Assembly: GCA_023261645.1 (NCBI GenBank)
Contig: JAHFOO010000007.1
Span: 22,330 to 58,577, forward strand
Reading direction: 5' to 3'
DNA length: 36,248 nucleotides
Source: Candidatus Moraniibacteriota bacterium
GTDB lineage: Bacteria > Patescibacteriota > Minisyncoccia > Moranbacterales > UBA1568
Shown: piece after piece, positions 7,696-17,389 of the stretch
How positions within the stretch are numbered: the stretch's first letter is position 1
Layout of the letters: each line of letters starts with the position of its first letter
Position numbers and translations under genes: made by a program
The notes under the pieces: generated by a model
Seen by the model: the letters and a program-made list of their open reading frames with translations, nothing else
Databases searched by the model: none
What the model was told of the DNA's origin: nothing

Positions 7696-10041
7696 CTACG
7701 CCTTGAGCTCCCCGCCTTCCTCTACGATTCGACTGGGCTTATCATCTTTGACAATGCGATCAAGTTCACCATCTGCCACCTGATCCAAACGGATGGAGAG
7801 GAGCTGAGAAACGCCATCATCACCCATCGTGACGCCATAGAGGAGTCCTGCTTGGGACATTGTCTCCCGGTTATGAGTGATTGCGACGAATTGCGTATGG
7901 ACAGATAGTTCACGAAGCATAGAACTGAAACGACGGGAGTTAGCTTCGTCCAGAGCCGCTTCTACTTCATCGAGGACCGCAAACGGTGGCGGGTTATGAG
8001 AAATGATGGCGAAAAGGAGTGCGAGTGATGTGAGTGATCTTTCTCCGCCGGAAAGCATCGATAAGTTCGTAATTTTCTTTCCTGGTGGACAGGCAAAAAT
8101 TTCTATTCCCATCTCTTCGTTCCCATCCTGTTCTTCTTCACTCGTTTCCTCCGGGAGAGCATCATCCCCACTCCGCCGACGTGTATGAATTTTCACGATT
8201 TCAATCTCAGCTTTTCCTCCACCAAAAATAATTTTAAAATAATCTTCAAACTTTTTCTTAATTTCTTTGAATGCATCATGAAATTCCTTATCAATTTTCT
8301 GTTCCATCTCCTTGGTCACGGTACGGAGTGATTCGGTGGCTTGTTTCAGATCCGTGGACTCGTGGGTCAAGAAGTCGAAGCGTTTTTCTGTCTCTTGATA
8401 CTCTTCCATTATGAGAGGATCAATCGTTCCGATATGTTCCACTTCCACTTTGAGTCGAGAAATCTCACGCTCGATTTTCTCACGCTCCAAGAGAGAACCA
8501 TCGTAATGGAGGTCTTCCACGCTCAGAGAGAGTTCCGCACGGACGAGATTGATCAAATCTTCTTCACGCACTTCCACGCGTGCCAATCGTACCTTCACTT
8601 CATTCAATTGATCTTTCAAATGAGTCAGTTTATATTCCTTTTCACGCCATTCCTTCTCCTTGAGGAAGAAGGTCTCTCTGCCGGCACGACTTGCTTCGCG
8701 CACAGAAACAAGCGACTGTTCGTTGCTTATGATAGATTGCTGTAAAGATTCCAATCGTTTATTGTATGTTTCCTTTTCTTGCAGGAAAGAGGTCAATTTG
8801 TCATCACTCACCTTTTTTTCCGCTTCGGGCATAGCTATTATTTTCTTCTCTTTCACGCTTCCCTCGCCGGATTTCTGATGCAAATCATAAAGCTCCTGTT
8901 GTATCACCTGAGCAAATTCACGAATATCCTGCAGATCTTCCAATTTTTCTACGTTCTGAATACGCTTTACAAGTTCTTCCTGATGCATGCGAATTCCTTC
9001 CACTGCCTTCTGCACGTAATTGAGATCGACAGGGATTATACGAATCACTTCTTCAACTTTCTGCTTTTCTTTCTCAATCTCAATTTTTCCATCGATAATG
9101 CTACGGTCACGAAGAAGTATATTGGATTCGTCACGCAAAACATTCAAGGTGCCACCGAGTTCTTCTTCCTTGGTTTGATCTCCCATCAATTTCGATACTT
9201 CAGCAACTTCACTGGCAAGCGTATTGGTTTCCACTTCCAAATCGAATACTTGCTTCTGAACGCCATCACGTTCTCCCGCAAGCGTTCCTCGTTCCTCTTG
9301 AAAATTATTCCAAAGAAAACTGTAAAGCGAAAACTGCTTGGTGCGTAGTTTTTCCGCTATGTCTTTCCCTTGCGAGGCTTTCTCAGCTTGACGACGAAGG
9401 TTTTTCAAATGTGGTTCAATTTCCAGAAGGAGACTGTCCACTCGTACCAGATTCTCACGCGTACTTTCCAGCTTCCGGAGTGCCCGCTCTTTTTCGATCT
9501 GATACTGTTTCACTCCGGCAGCATCTTCGAAAATAGAACGCCGTTCGACAGGAGTCGCATTCAAGACAGCATCAGACATTCCTTGCGTGATAACGCAATA
9601 GCTGTCCTTACCGATACCTGCTTTTGCAAGAAGATCTACGATATCAAGCAGGCGCACACGAGCACCATTAATCAGATATTCACTCTCCCCGCTTCGATAA
9701 ATTTTTCGTGTGATCGATACTTCGGCGAATTCGATCGGAATTCTCTTGTCAGAATTATCAAAATAAAGCGTCACCGAAGCTGTGCCGAGACGAGATTTTT
9801 TGTCTGTACCTGCGAAAATGACATCTTCGGACTTTTTCCCACGCAAGTTTTTGAGCGACTGTTCTCCGATAGCAAAGCGAATAGCGTCAGCCACATTGGA
9901 CTTACCGGAACCGTTTGGTCCGACGATAGCAGTGATACCACACTTACTCTTTCCGGAAATATCACAATCAGGCAAAAAATCCAATGCCGTCTTATTGGCA
10001 AAGGATTTAAATCCGCTCATTTCAAGTTTCTTGAGATACAT
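7696..10041 (-). CDS. smc: SMC-like chromosome segregation ATPase (short, no recognisable hinge)
   Basis: MYLKKLEMSGFKSFANKT, Walker A GPNGSGKS, signature MLSGGERSLTSLALLFAI, Walker B PFAVLDEVEAALDEAN; about 780 aa. Confidence 0.9.
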   Translation of the reverse strand: MYLKKLEMSGFKSFANKTALDFLPDCDISGKSKCGITAIVGPNGSGKSNVADAIRFAIGEQSLKNLRGKKSEDVIFAGTDKKSRLGTASVTLYFDNSDKRIPIEFAEVSITRKIYRSGESEYLINGARVRLLDIVDLLAKAGIGKDSYCVITQGMSDAVLNATPVERRSIFEDAAGVKQYQIEKERALRKLESTRENLVRVDSLLLEIEPHLKNLRRQAEKASQGKDIAEKLRTKQFSLYSFLWNNFQEERGTLAGERDGVQKQVFDLEVETNTLASEVAEVSKLMGDQTKEEELGGTLNVLRDESNILLRDRSIIDGKIEIEKEKQKVEEVIRIIPVDLNYVQKAVEGIRMHQEELVKRIQNVEKLEDLQDIREFAQVIQQELYDLHQKSGEGSVKEKKIIAMPEAEKKVSDDKLTSFLQEKETYNKRLESLQQSIISNEQSLVSVREASRAGRETFFLKEKEWREKEYKLTHLKDQLNEVKVRLARVEVREEDLINLVRAELSLSVEDLHYDGSLLEREKIEREISRLKVEVEHIGTIDPLIMEEYQETEKRFDFLTHESTDLKQATESLRTVTKEMEQKIDKEFHDAFKEIKKKFEDYFKIIFGGGKAEIEIVKIHTRRRSGDDALPEETSEEEQDGNEEMGIEIFACPPGKKITNLSMLSGGERSLTSLALLFAIISHNPPPFAVLDEVEAALDEANSRRFSSMLRELSVHTQFVAITHNRETMSQAGLLYGVTMGDDGVSQLLSIRLDQVADGELDRIVKDDKPSRIVEEGGELKA

Positions 10042-10165
10042 AGTTCTGTCAACAAAAAACAATCAACAACAAACAAAAAACCAGGTGTACAAAAGTTCTT
10101 TCCGTTGTTTATTGACCGATAGCTGTTATTTGATTCCAGTATACCCTATTTCGAGCGAAAAGAAA

Positions 10166-10185
10166 AAACGTACCAATGTACGTTT
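10166..10185 (-). terminator. intrinsic terminator downstream of rnc
   Basis: AAACGTAC-CAAT-GTACGTTT flanked by A-run/T-run. Confidence 0.6.
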
Positions 10186-10212
10186 CTTTTTCGATACATT
10201 TATATGATATGA

Positions 10213-10911
10213 CTATTCCCATCCTTTTGTTATCAGGCCAAGGCGTGCCGCTTCCCGCTGAGCATCCTGTTTGGATATGCCTTCACCTTCTGCAACCAAT
10301 TCATCGCCGAGAAATGCTCCTGCAATGAAATGACGATCATGATCCGGTCCCCATTCTTTCAAAACACGATAACTCGGTGTCACACCGTTTTTTTCTTGGG
10401 CTAATTCCTGAAAACGGCTCTTGGGATCGGTATAAAGTCCTTGTGCAAGCACTTCATCAAGATGCGTCATAACATATTTCTCGATAAATCTCTGTGCTGC
10501 ATCATAGCCCTGATCGATATAGAGCGCCCCGATGACAGATTCCATCGCATTCGCTACCAGATAACTCCGAGCACGTCCCGTATCTTTGGTTTCGCCACGA
10601 CTCATAAGAAGGAAATCCTGTAGTCCGAGTGCGTGACCGATCTTTCCCAACATATCACCATTCACCAGTGCTGCGCGAAAACTCGTCAATTCGCCTTCCG
10701 GATTCTTGAAATTATCAAAAAGATATCTGGTTACCGCGAGTTCGAGCACTGCATCACCCAAGAATTCAAGGCGTTCATTATGGGGATGCTTGTATCCTTT
10801 GTGTTCATTAAGATATGAACGATGTGTCAAAGCTTCCTGAAACAAATCAGGGTTCTGTATATCGATGACAAGTTTCTTCTTCAATTGTTCGAGGTCTATC
10901 TTGGTTTCCAT
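10213..10911 (-). CDS. rnc: ribonuclease III
   Basis: ALTHRSYLNEH...HNERLEFLGDAVLELAVTRYLF; C-terminal dsRBD. Confidence 0.96.
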   Translation of the reverse strand: METKIDLEQLKKKLVIDIQNPDLFQEALTHRSYLNEHKGYKHPHNERLEFLGDAVLELAVTRYLFDNFKNPEGELTSFRAALVNGDMLGKIGHALGLQDFLLMSRGETKDTGRARSYLVANAMESVIGALYIDQGYDAAQRFIEKYVMTHLDEVLAQGLYTDPKSRFQELAQEKNGVTPSYRVLKEWGPDHDRHFIAGAFLGDELVAEGEGISKQDAQREAARLGLITKGWE

Positions 10912-10957
10912 AACGGTGTAGAGTATTATTCTCAGAAGAAAAACGTCTTCCGACGTT

Positions 10958-11488
10958 TCATCGACCTACCTTTTCTGCGACGACTTTACTTTTCTTCTTC
11001 ACTTCTTTTTTCTTTTCTGCCTCAGCAAGATTCTGTTTGTGATTCTCCGAAATATCGTCTTTCATCGGTTCTCCCATCTCACGATAAATCGTCCCGAGCA
11101 CTCCATTGACGAATCGCGCGCTGGCATCGCTTCCGAATGTCTTGGCGAGTTCGATAGCCTCGTTGATTGCCACTTTCGGAGGAACTTCGTTATAATTCCC
11201 GAACATCAGTTCATAGATCCCAAGACGCAGGATATTCCTGTCTATGATCGTTACCTGCTCGATCGGCCACTCAGGGGCGCATTTCTCGATCAATTTATCG
11301 ATAGTCGACTGCTCTTGAAGCGTGCCCTCCATCAAATGCTCCGCAAATATCGAGTCTTCCAATCCCGGTGCGAATTCGGCGATATTGCGTTTCAAAACAT
11401 CCCGTGATTTTTCATTATTCTTACCTTGAAAATCCCACTCGAAGAGGGATTGCATCGCGACTGATCTTTGAAGGTGCCGGTTTGCCAT
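10958..11488 (-). CDS. nusB: transcription antitermination factor NusB with Lys-rich C-terminal extension
   Basis: [14 protein letters not shown]...[36 protein letters not shown]. Confidence 0.93.
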   Translation of the reverse strand: MANRHLQRSVAMQSLFEWDFQGKNNEKSRDVLKRNIAEFAPGLEDSIFAEHLMEGTLQEQSTIDKLIEKCAPEWPIEQVTIIDRNILRLGIYELMFGNYNEVPPKVAINEAIELAKTFGSDASARFVNGVLGTIYREMGEPMKDDISENHKQNLAEAEKKKEVKKKSKVVAEKVGR

Positions 11489-11553
11489 TTTTATGAGAAA
11501 AACTGAAGAAAATTTCCTTTATCTCCGGTAAAAAATCGAGATAAAAAATTTCC

Positions 11554-11766
11554 TTAAGCAGCTTGTTTTGTTTTTTCAGATTTGAGCTTCGGAGTAGTAT
11601 CAATCATTTCTTTCCCTTTGTAAGTACCACAAGTCGGACAGACACGGTGAGAAAGTACACGAGCCTTGCATTTTGGACATTCTTGAGTATTGATCAATTC
11701 GACATCATATTGCTTGCGAGCGCGGTCACGTCGATGGTGGGTATGTCTCTGTTTTGGATTTGCCAT
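11554..11766 (-). CDS. rpmF: 50S ribosomal protein L32
   Basis: MANPKQRHTHHRRDRARKQY...CPKCKARVLSHRVCPTCGTYKGKE. Confidence 0.95.
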   Translation of the reverse strand: MANPKQRHTHHRRDRARKQYDVELINTQECPKCKARVLSHRVCPTCGTYKGKEMIDTTPKLKSEKTKQAA

Positions 11767-11792
11767 ATCAGTAGAAAATTATTAACATCCTT

Positions 11793-11821
11793 ACTGTAAC
11801 ATCCCTTTTTACTTTTGGCAA
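11793..11821 (-). promoter_or_regulatory. putative promoter for rpmF-nusB-rnc-smc
   Basis: Minus strand TTGCCA-17 nt-TACAGT. Confidence 0.45.
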
Positions 11822-11829
11822 GACACCCA

Positions 11830-11945
11830 AAAAATTTCTAATTACCAATTTCTAATTTCTAAACCCTGTCTGCCGAGCGGGCAGGAATTTCCAATGAATC
11901 AATTTCGAAATTGTAAAATTGAAGAATTGTGTTATTGTTTGAAAA
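11830..11945. repeat. AT-rich low-complexity intergenic repeat words
   Basis: TTTCTAATTACCAATTTCTAATTTCTAA...AATTTCCAATGAATCAATTTCGAAATTG. Confidence 0.6.
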
Positions 11946-11958
11946 TTGAAAATTACGC

Positions 11959-12675
11959 CTACCTTTTCTTCGGCCTTAAAACGTTCGCGAAACGTTTGTT
12001 CACATTTTCCGGAAGCGAGAGAAGCACTGGTCGGAAGGACATCCGGTGGATCTTACACGGACCCAAATGACGAAGCGCATCCATATGGACTTTCGTGCCA
12101 TATCCTTTGTGCTGTGCGAATCCATATCCGGGGTATTCCGTGTCATATGCTTCAATCATCCGATCACGAGTCACTTTCGCGATGATAGATGCGGCCGCGA
12201 TCGATTTCACGGTGCCATCCCCTCCGACGACTGCTTCCTGCAGATATGAAAAATTTGGTATCTCCTGATTTCCATCGACGAGGAGATAGCTCCTCTCTTT
12301 TGCTTCACGAGGAAGATTGTTCATCAATTGTGATACGGCACTTTTCATCGCCAGAAACGTCGCCTGTAGAATATTCACCCGATCGATCGTTTCGGCACTT
12401 ACAATACCGACGCCGACATAAAAATGTTCATGAATGAAATCAAACATTTCTTCCCGTTTCTTTGGAGAGAGTTTCTTGGAATCACGAATAGCTGAAAATT
12501 CCTTCTTCAATTCCGTTGATATTTGAAAATGTGGATCTTTGTAACACACTGCTCCGGCCACGACCGGCCCAGCAAGAGGTCCTCGTCCAGCCTCATCAAT
12601 CCCAATGATAAAAAGAGAGGCTGGTTTCTTCTCTCCTACAAGGTTCAACTCTTTCTCAAATGTCGTTTCTTGCAT
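11959..12675 (-). CDS. rnhB: ribonuclease HII
   Basis: IIGIDEAGRGPLAGPVVAGAV...RDSKKLSPKKRE...KGYGTKVHMDALRHLGPCKIHRMSF. Confidence 0.96.
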   Translation of the reverse strand: MQETTFEKELNLVGEKKPASLFIIGIDEAGRGPLAGPVVAGAVCYKDPHFQISTELKKEFSAIRDSKKLSPKKREEMFDFIHEHFYVGVGIVSAETIDRVNILQATFLAMKSAVSQLMNNLPREAKERSYLLVDGNQEIPNFSYLQEAVVGGDGTVKSIAAASIIAKVTRDRMIEAYDTEYPGYGFAQHKGYGTKVHMDALRHLGPCKIHRMSFRPVLLSLPENVNKRFANVLRPKKR

Positions 12676-12918
12676 ATGTTCACCATTATACCTTATTCCG
12701 AAAAAATGCTATACTCTCCATACGGTAAATTTCTCTGCAAAACCCATGGAGTCACTCCGGGCTATGAGGGAACCCAAAGCAATGTCAAAACTCAAATGCA
12801 AAATTTCAAATTCCGCTTCGTCATTTTCGGCGCGGTTTTTTATTTTGAATTCTGAACATTCGAATTTGATTTGATATTACCGTATTCATTAGATATTAGA
12901 AATTAGGTATTAGATATT

Positions 12919-15900
12919 ATGAGTTTTACCCATCTCCACGTCCACTCGCACTATAGTCTCCTCACTGCTCTCCCGAAGCTTGAGGAGCTCTTGGCACAAG
13001 CCAAAGAATTCGGTATGACATCGCTCGCGCTCACCGATACTTCCGCTCTCTACGGTGCCGTAGAATTCTCCCTGAAAGCCAAAGACCTCGGCATCAAACC
13101 GATTTTCGGTGCAGAGATATTCGTCTGTGAAAATTTAAACAGTAAGAACAATACTGCTGAAGACCGTCGACGTCATCAGATCGTACTTCTGGTCAAAAAT
13201 GAAATCGGTTACAAGAATCTGATGAAAATCATTTCTATCGCTCAACTCGATGGATTTTATTACAAGGCTCGTGCCGACAAAAAACTTCTCGAACAATATC
13301 ATGAAGGACTCATCGCCTTGTCCGGATCACTTCAGGGCGAAGTGCCATCAGAAATCATTTACGGGAATTATGAACGTGCAAAAATCGCCGCACTCAAGTA
13401 TCAAGATATTTTCGGTGTCGGAAATTTCTATCTTGAACTTGGACCGAACTTCGAATATGAGAATCAAATGGTTGCCAATCAAGGGCTTATCCAAATCAGT
13501 CGTGAAACAGGTATTCCAATAGTCGCTACTTCCGATGTGCATTATGTGAAGAAAGAGCACGCGGAAATACAGGATATTCTTCTTTGCATCCGCGACAACA
13601 AAAAAGTCACCGACAAAGAACGCTTCAGTATGATGGCGCTCGATCTTTCTATGCGCTCGGAAGAAGAGATGACCAAGATCTTTACAGATTTCCCCGAAGC
13701 CATAGAAAATACACAGAAAATCGCCGATGCCTGCAATTTCAAGATTCACTTCGGCGAGAATCACCTCCCGGAGTTTCCTCTGCCCGAGGGAAAGACTGCT
13801 GATAATTTCTTGCGTGAACTCTGCGAAAAAGGACTCATCAAACGTTATGGGGAAAGAGTGATTTCAGAGGTAGAGCGTACACGTATGGATTATGAACTTG
13901 GTGTGATCGAAAAAACCGGATTTGCATCATATTTCCTCATCGTACAGGATTTCGTCAACTGGGCGAAGGAAAATGGTGTCGTTGTCGGTCCTGGACGTGG
14001 TTCTGCTGCCGGAAGCTTCGTCGCCTATCTCACTGGTATTACTGATCTTGACCCGATTGAATATGGTCTTCTCTTCGAGCGGTTCCTGAATCCGGAGCGT
14101 ATTTCTATGCCGGATATCGATATGGACTTCGCTGACAATCGCCGTGATGATGTACTCAATTATGTACGAGAAAAATATGGAAACGATCACGTCGCACAGA
14201 TCATCACTTTCGGAACAATGGCTGCACGTGCCGCTATCCGCGACGTCGGTCGCGCTCTCGGATTTCCTTATGACATCTGCGACAAGACTTCAAAGATGAT
14301 TCCGATGTTCACTTCCATCACCAAGGCACTCGCGGAAGTGCCGGAATTCAAAAAATGGTACGCAGAAAATACCGATGCGAAAAGACTCATCGATGCTGCG
14401 ATGAAAGTCGAGGGTCTTGTACGACATGCATCGATGCATGCGTGCGGTGTCGTGATTACCAAAGATCCTGTCACCGAATATACTCCCCTCCAGCGCGTCT
14501 CCGGTACGCGTGTCGGCGTCGTGACACAATATGCCAATTCGACCAAATGTGCTGCCGTAGAAAAAATCGGCTTACTCAAAATGGATTTCTTGGGACTCAA
14601 AAACCTGACCATCATACAGAATACGCTACGAATCATCCGGAAGGTAAAAAATATCGAAATCGATATAGAAAAAATTCCGACCGATGACGCTCTCACGTTC
14701 AAGCTCTTGCAAGAAGCGCATACGACAGGCGTATTCCAATTGGAAAGTTCCGGTATGAAGCGCTACCTCAAACAATTGAAACCGACCGTCTTCGAAGATA
14801 TCATCGCGATGGTCGCTCTCTATCGCCCAGGTCCGATGGAATATATCCCTGATTTCATCGGTGGCAAACACGGGACGAAAAAAATAGAATACCTCCATCC
14901 GTCACTGGAACCGATTCTTCAAAACACTTACGGTGTCGCCGTCTATCAAGAACAGCTGATGCAAATCGCCCGTGATCTCGCCGGTTTCAGTTATGGAGAA
15001 GCGGATGTTCTCCGTAAGGCTGTCGGGAAAAAAATCAAAGAGCTCGTCGTCGAACAGCGAGAAAAATTCATCGATGGTTGTATCAAAAATGGAGTAAGAA
15101 AAAATGTCGCGGAGAAAGTTTTCTCATTCATCGAACCATTTGCAGGGTACGGATTCAATCGTTCGCACGCAGCCTGCTATGCTATGATCGGTTATCAGAC
15201 AGCCTATCTCAAGGCTCACTACCCGGCCGAATTCATGGCCGCACTCCTCACGTCGGATCAAGGCAACATCGACCGTATCGCCATCGAAGTCCGAGAAGCG
15301 AAAGAAATAGGCATTCAAGTCCTTCCTCCCCATATCAATGAAAGTTTCGGCGAATTTGCAGTCATTATCGGCGATGATAAAATCGAGCGTGTCCGGTTCG
15401 GATTGAATGCCATAAAAAACGTCGGAACTGTCGTTGCTGAAGAGATTGTTCTGGAACGAAAACACAATGGAAAATACAGCTCTCTCGAAAATTTCGTTGA
15501 ACGCGTCAAAACCAAAGACCTCAACAAGAAGTCTATCGAAGCACTCATCAAGGTGAGCGCCCTCGACGGCTTTGGAGAACGCAATCAGCTCTTGGAAAGT
15601 ATCGATGCCATCTTGCAATATGGTAAGAATCTCAAGACGATTGCTGACACGCACGCCAGCAGTCTCTTCGGCGATATGGTGATGACGACGAGCAGTATCC
15701 GATTATCCCCTGCTCTTGTCGCGACGAAAAAAATGACACTCGGATGGGAGAAAGAACTCCTCGGCCTCTATGTCAGCGATCATCCTGTCAATGAATATCA
15801 GGCGTATTTCGATAGAACAACGACGCCGATTCGTGATCTCGATAAAAAACCGGACGAGGCTCGTGTCCGTATCGGTGGAGTCATCACCGATATCAGAAAA

Positions 15901-16389
15901 ATTCTCACCAAGAGACAGCAGACGATGTATTTCATCGGCCTTGAGGATATGACAGGACGGGTAGAAATCCTCGTTTTCGGAAAAACAGCGGAGCGCACCG
16001 GTGATTTATGGATCGAGGATGAAGTAGTCATCGTCGATGCCCGTGTCTCACAAAAGGACGGTATGCTCAAGTGTATCGCCGAAGGTGTCGAAAAACTCTC
16101 TCAAAATACCGTTCACCAATTCGCTCGTGCCGAAGCCACTCGTGCAAAAAGCACTATGAATACACCACCAGTCAAAGGAGAGAATCATCTCCTTATAACT
16201 ATCAAAAATGATGCTCCAAAGGAGATGATAGCGATACTCTCTTCACTTCTCAAGACAATCCCTGCCGGTTCGGAGAAAATCACCGTCAAAATCCAAGGCA
16301 CAATCATCGATACGACATTTTCCATCGCACCCACCAAAGAACACATCACACAACTCAAAAATCTTGAGGGTATTGAATCGGTCGAATAA
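12919..16389 (+). CDS. dnaE: DNA polymerase III alpha subunit
   Basis: N-terminal PHP-like domain (FTHLHVHSHYSLL), GPGRGSAAGSFVAYLTGITDLDPIEYGLLFERFLNPERISMPDIDMDFAD, C-terminal OB fold. Confidence 0.97.
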   Translation: MSFTHLHVHSHYSLLTALPKLEELLAQAKEFGMTSLALTDTSALYGAVEFSLKAKDLGIKPIFGAEIFVCENLNSKNNTAEDRRRHQIVLLVKNEIGYKNLMKIISIAQLDGFYYKARADKKLLEQYHEGLIALSGSLQGEVPSEIIYGNYERAKIAALKYQDIFGVGNFYLELGPNFEYENQMVANQGLIQISRETGIPIVATSDVHYVKKEHAEIQDILLCIRDNKKVTDKERFSMMALDLSMRSEEEMTKIFTDFPEAIENTQKIADACNFKIHFGENHLPEFPLPEGKTADNFLRELCEKGLIKRYGERVISEVERTRMDYELGVIEKTGFASYFLIVQDFVNWAKENGVVVGPGRGSAAGSFVAYLTGITDLDPIEYGLLFERFLNPERISMPDIDMDFADNRRDDVLNYVREKYGNDHVAQIITFGTMAARAAIRDVGRALGFPYDICDKTSKMIPMFTSITKALAEVPEFKKWYAENTDAKRLIDAAMKVEGLVRHASMHACGVVITKDPVTEYTPLQRVSGTRVGVVTQYANSTKCAAVEKIGLLKMDFLGLKNLTIIQNTLRIIRKVKNIEIDIEKIPTDDALTFKLLQEAHTTGVFQLESSGMKRYLKQLKPTVFEDIIAMVALYRPGPMEYIPDFIGGKHGTKKIEYLHPSLEPILQNTYGVAVYQEQLMQIARDLAGFSYGEADVLRKAVGKKIKELVVEQREKFIDGCIKNGVRKNVAEKVFSFIEPFAGYGFNRSHAACYAMIGYQTAYLKAHYPAEFMAALLTSDQGNIDRIAIEVREAKEIGIQVLPPHINESFGEFAVIIGDDKIERVRFGLNAIKNVGTVVAEEIVLERKHNGKYSSLENFVERVKTKDLNKKSIEALIKVSALDGFGERNQLLESIDAILQYGKNLKTIADTHASSLFGDMVMTTSSIRLSPALVATKKMTLGWEKELLGLYVSDHPVNEYQAYFDRTTTPIRDLDKKPDEARVRIGGVITDIRKILTKRQQTMYFIGLEDMTGRVEILVFGKTAERTGDLWIEDEVVIVDARVSQKDGMLKCIAEGVEKLSQNTVHQFARAEATRAKSTMNTPPVKGENHLLITIKNDAPKEMIAILSSLLKTIPAGSEKITVKIQGTIIDTTFSIAPTKEHITQLKNLEGIESVE

Positions 16390-16486
16390 GAATTCGCCCA
16401 ATATATCTCATTCCTTATATCGAATACTCAATAAATTGCTGATTTTACATATCAAATTCCTAAAAAATCCAAGGACTGTCAAAAAC

Positions 16487-16515
16487 TTGTGTTTTTAGAG
16501 GAAAGGCGATATAAA
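16487..16515 (+). promoter_or_regulatory. putative promoter for orphan gene
   Basis: TTGTGT-17 nt-TATAAA; followed by AAGGAGCATATT-GTG ribosome-binding site. Confidence 0.5.
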
Positions 16516-16550
16516 GAGATATTCTTTAACAATTCTATAAGGAGCATATT

Positions 16551-17270
16551 GTGAACTATAGAGAACCTCTGATTGCGATGGCCTTAAAGATGAGGCAAGC
16601 CGTACCTCGTTGGTACTCCCTCGCTCCTCTTTACAATCCACAAGGACTGAAACTCATCGTTCACTTCGAAACGTGGCAAAGAGTACTCTCTCTTTGTGAA
16701 AACTTTATCAACCAAAAAGATTTTCAAGTGACAATGGAGAAGGACGACTGGGTCAGCGTCAAATTTCCTTTCCCGGTTGATTTTTCGGGAACTGACTGCA
16801 AGTCGCTTCAAAGAACCATCACTACTCTGTTCAGCACGATAGACTGCGTAGAAAAAGACACTCACCCGGAGCAACTACAGCTTGTAGCCTGCAGAGTTCT
16901 CTTCTCCAGAAACGAACTCGAAGGATACGCACTGGAGGTCTATATTTCATATGAAATGAAATGCTTCCTCAAAAAAAACACAGATAAGGTAGAGAAACTC
17001 GCGACTACTGCTTTGAAAAGCGCAGCACAGCGTTTCCACTTCCCGAAAAAACAAGAAGATTTCAGGACTTTCGTTGAGAAAGATGGATTTCTGTACTTCA
17101 TAGTCGGTGATAGCGGAGGACCATTTCTCGGCGTGAACTACAAAGACAGACGATATCCCAATGACCCTATCGGGTATGTTATGGTATCGGACAACATCGA
17201 TTCTCCGGGATTGCAACTCATTTTCCTCTACGCACTCGCAACTGTCGCAGCCTGGGGCGAAAAACAGTAA
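16551..17270 (+). CDS. hypothetical protein, no recognised family (GTG start)
   Basis: Single 239-aa ORF with good SD (AAGGAG) and promoter-like upstream sequence; MNYREPLIAMALKMRQAVPRWYSLAPLYNPQG.... Confidence 0.75.
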   Translation: MNYREPLIAMALKMRQAVPRWYSLAPLYNPQGLKLIVHFETWQRVLSLCENFINQKDFQVTMEKDDWVSVKFPFPVDFSGTDCKSLQRTITTLFSTIDCVEKDTHPEQLQLVACRVLFSRNELEGYALEVYISYEMKCFLKKNTDKVEKLATTALKSAAQRFHFPKKQEDFRTFVEKDGFLYFIVGDSGGPFLGVNYKDRRYPNDPIGYVMVSDNIDSPGLQLIFLYALATVAAWGEKQ

Positions 17271-17389
17271 CCGGTCACAAACTGTCCTACTTAAAGGCCA
17301 AACCTCCGAGTAAGACTCCAAAACCATTCAAGAGTCTGACCAGCTCTTTTTTTCTTTGCCAAAAATGGAAACTGTGGCATACTGGCTGG

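Noticed and set aside
8341-10122. Several plus-strand ORFs opposite smc
   Set aside because: Lie wholly antisense to a well-supported SMC gene, with compositionally unlikely proteins.
12720-12874. ORFs 12523..12855 and 12605..12874 as genes
   Set aside because: They span antisense rnhB and AT-rich low-complexity spacer (AATGTCAAAACTCAAATGCAAAATTTC); no protein-like conservation.
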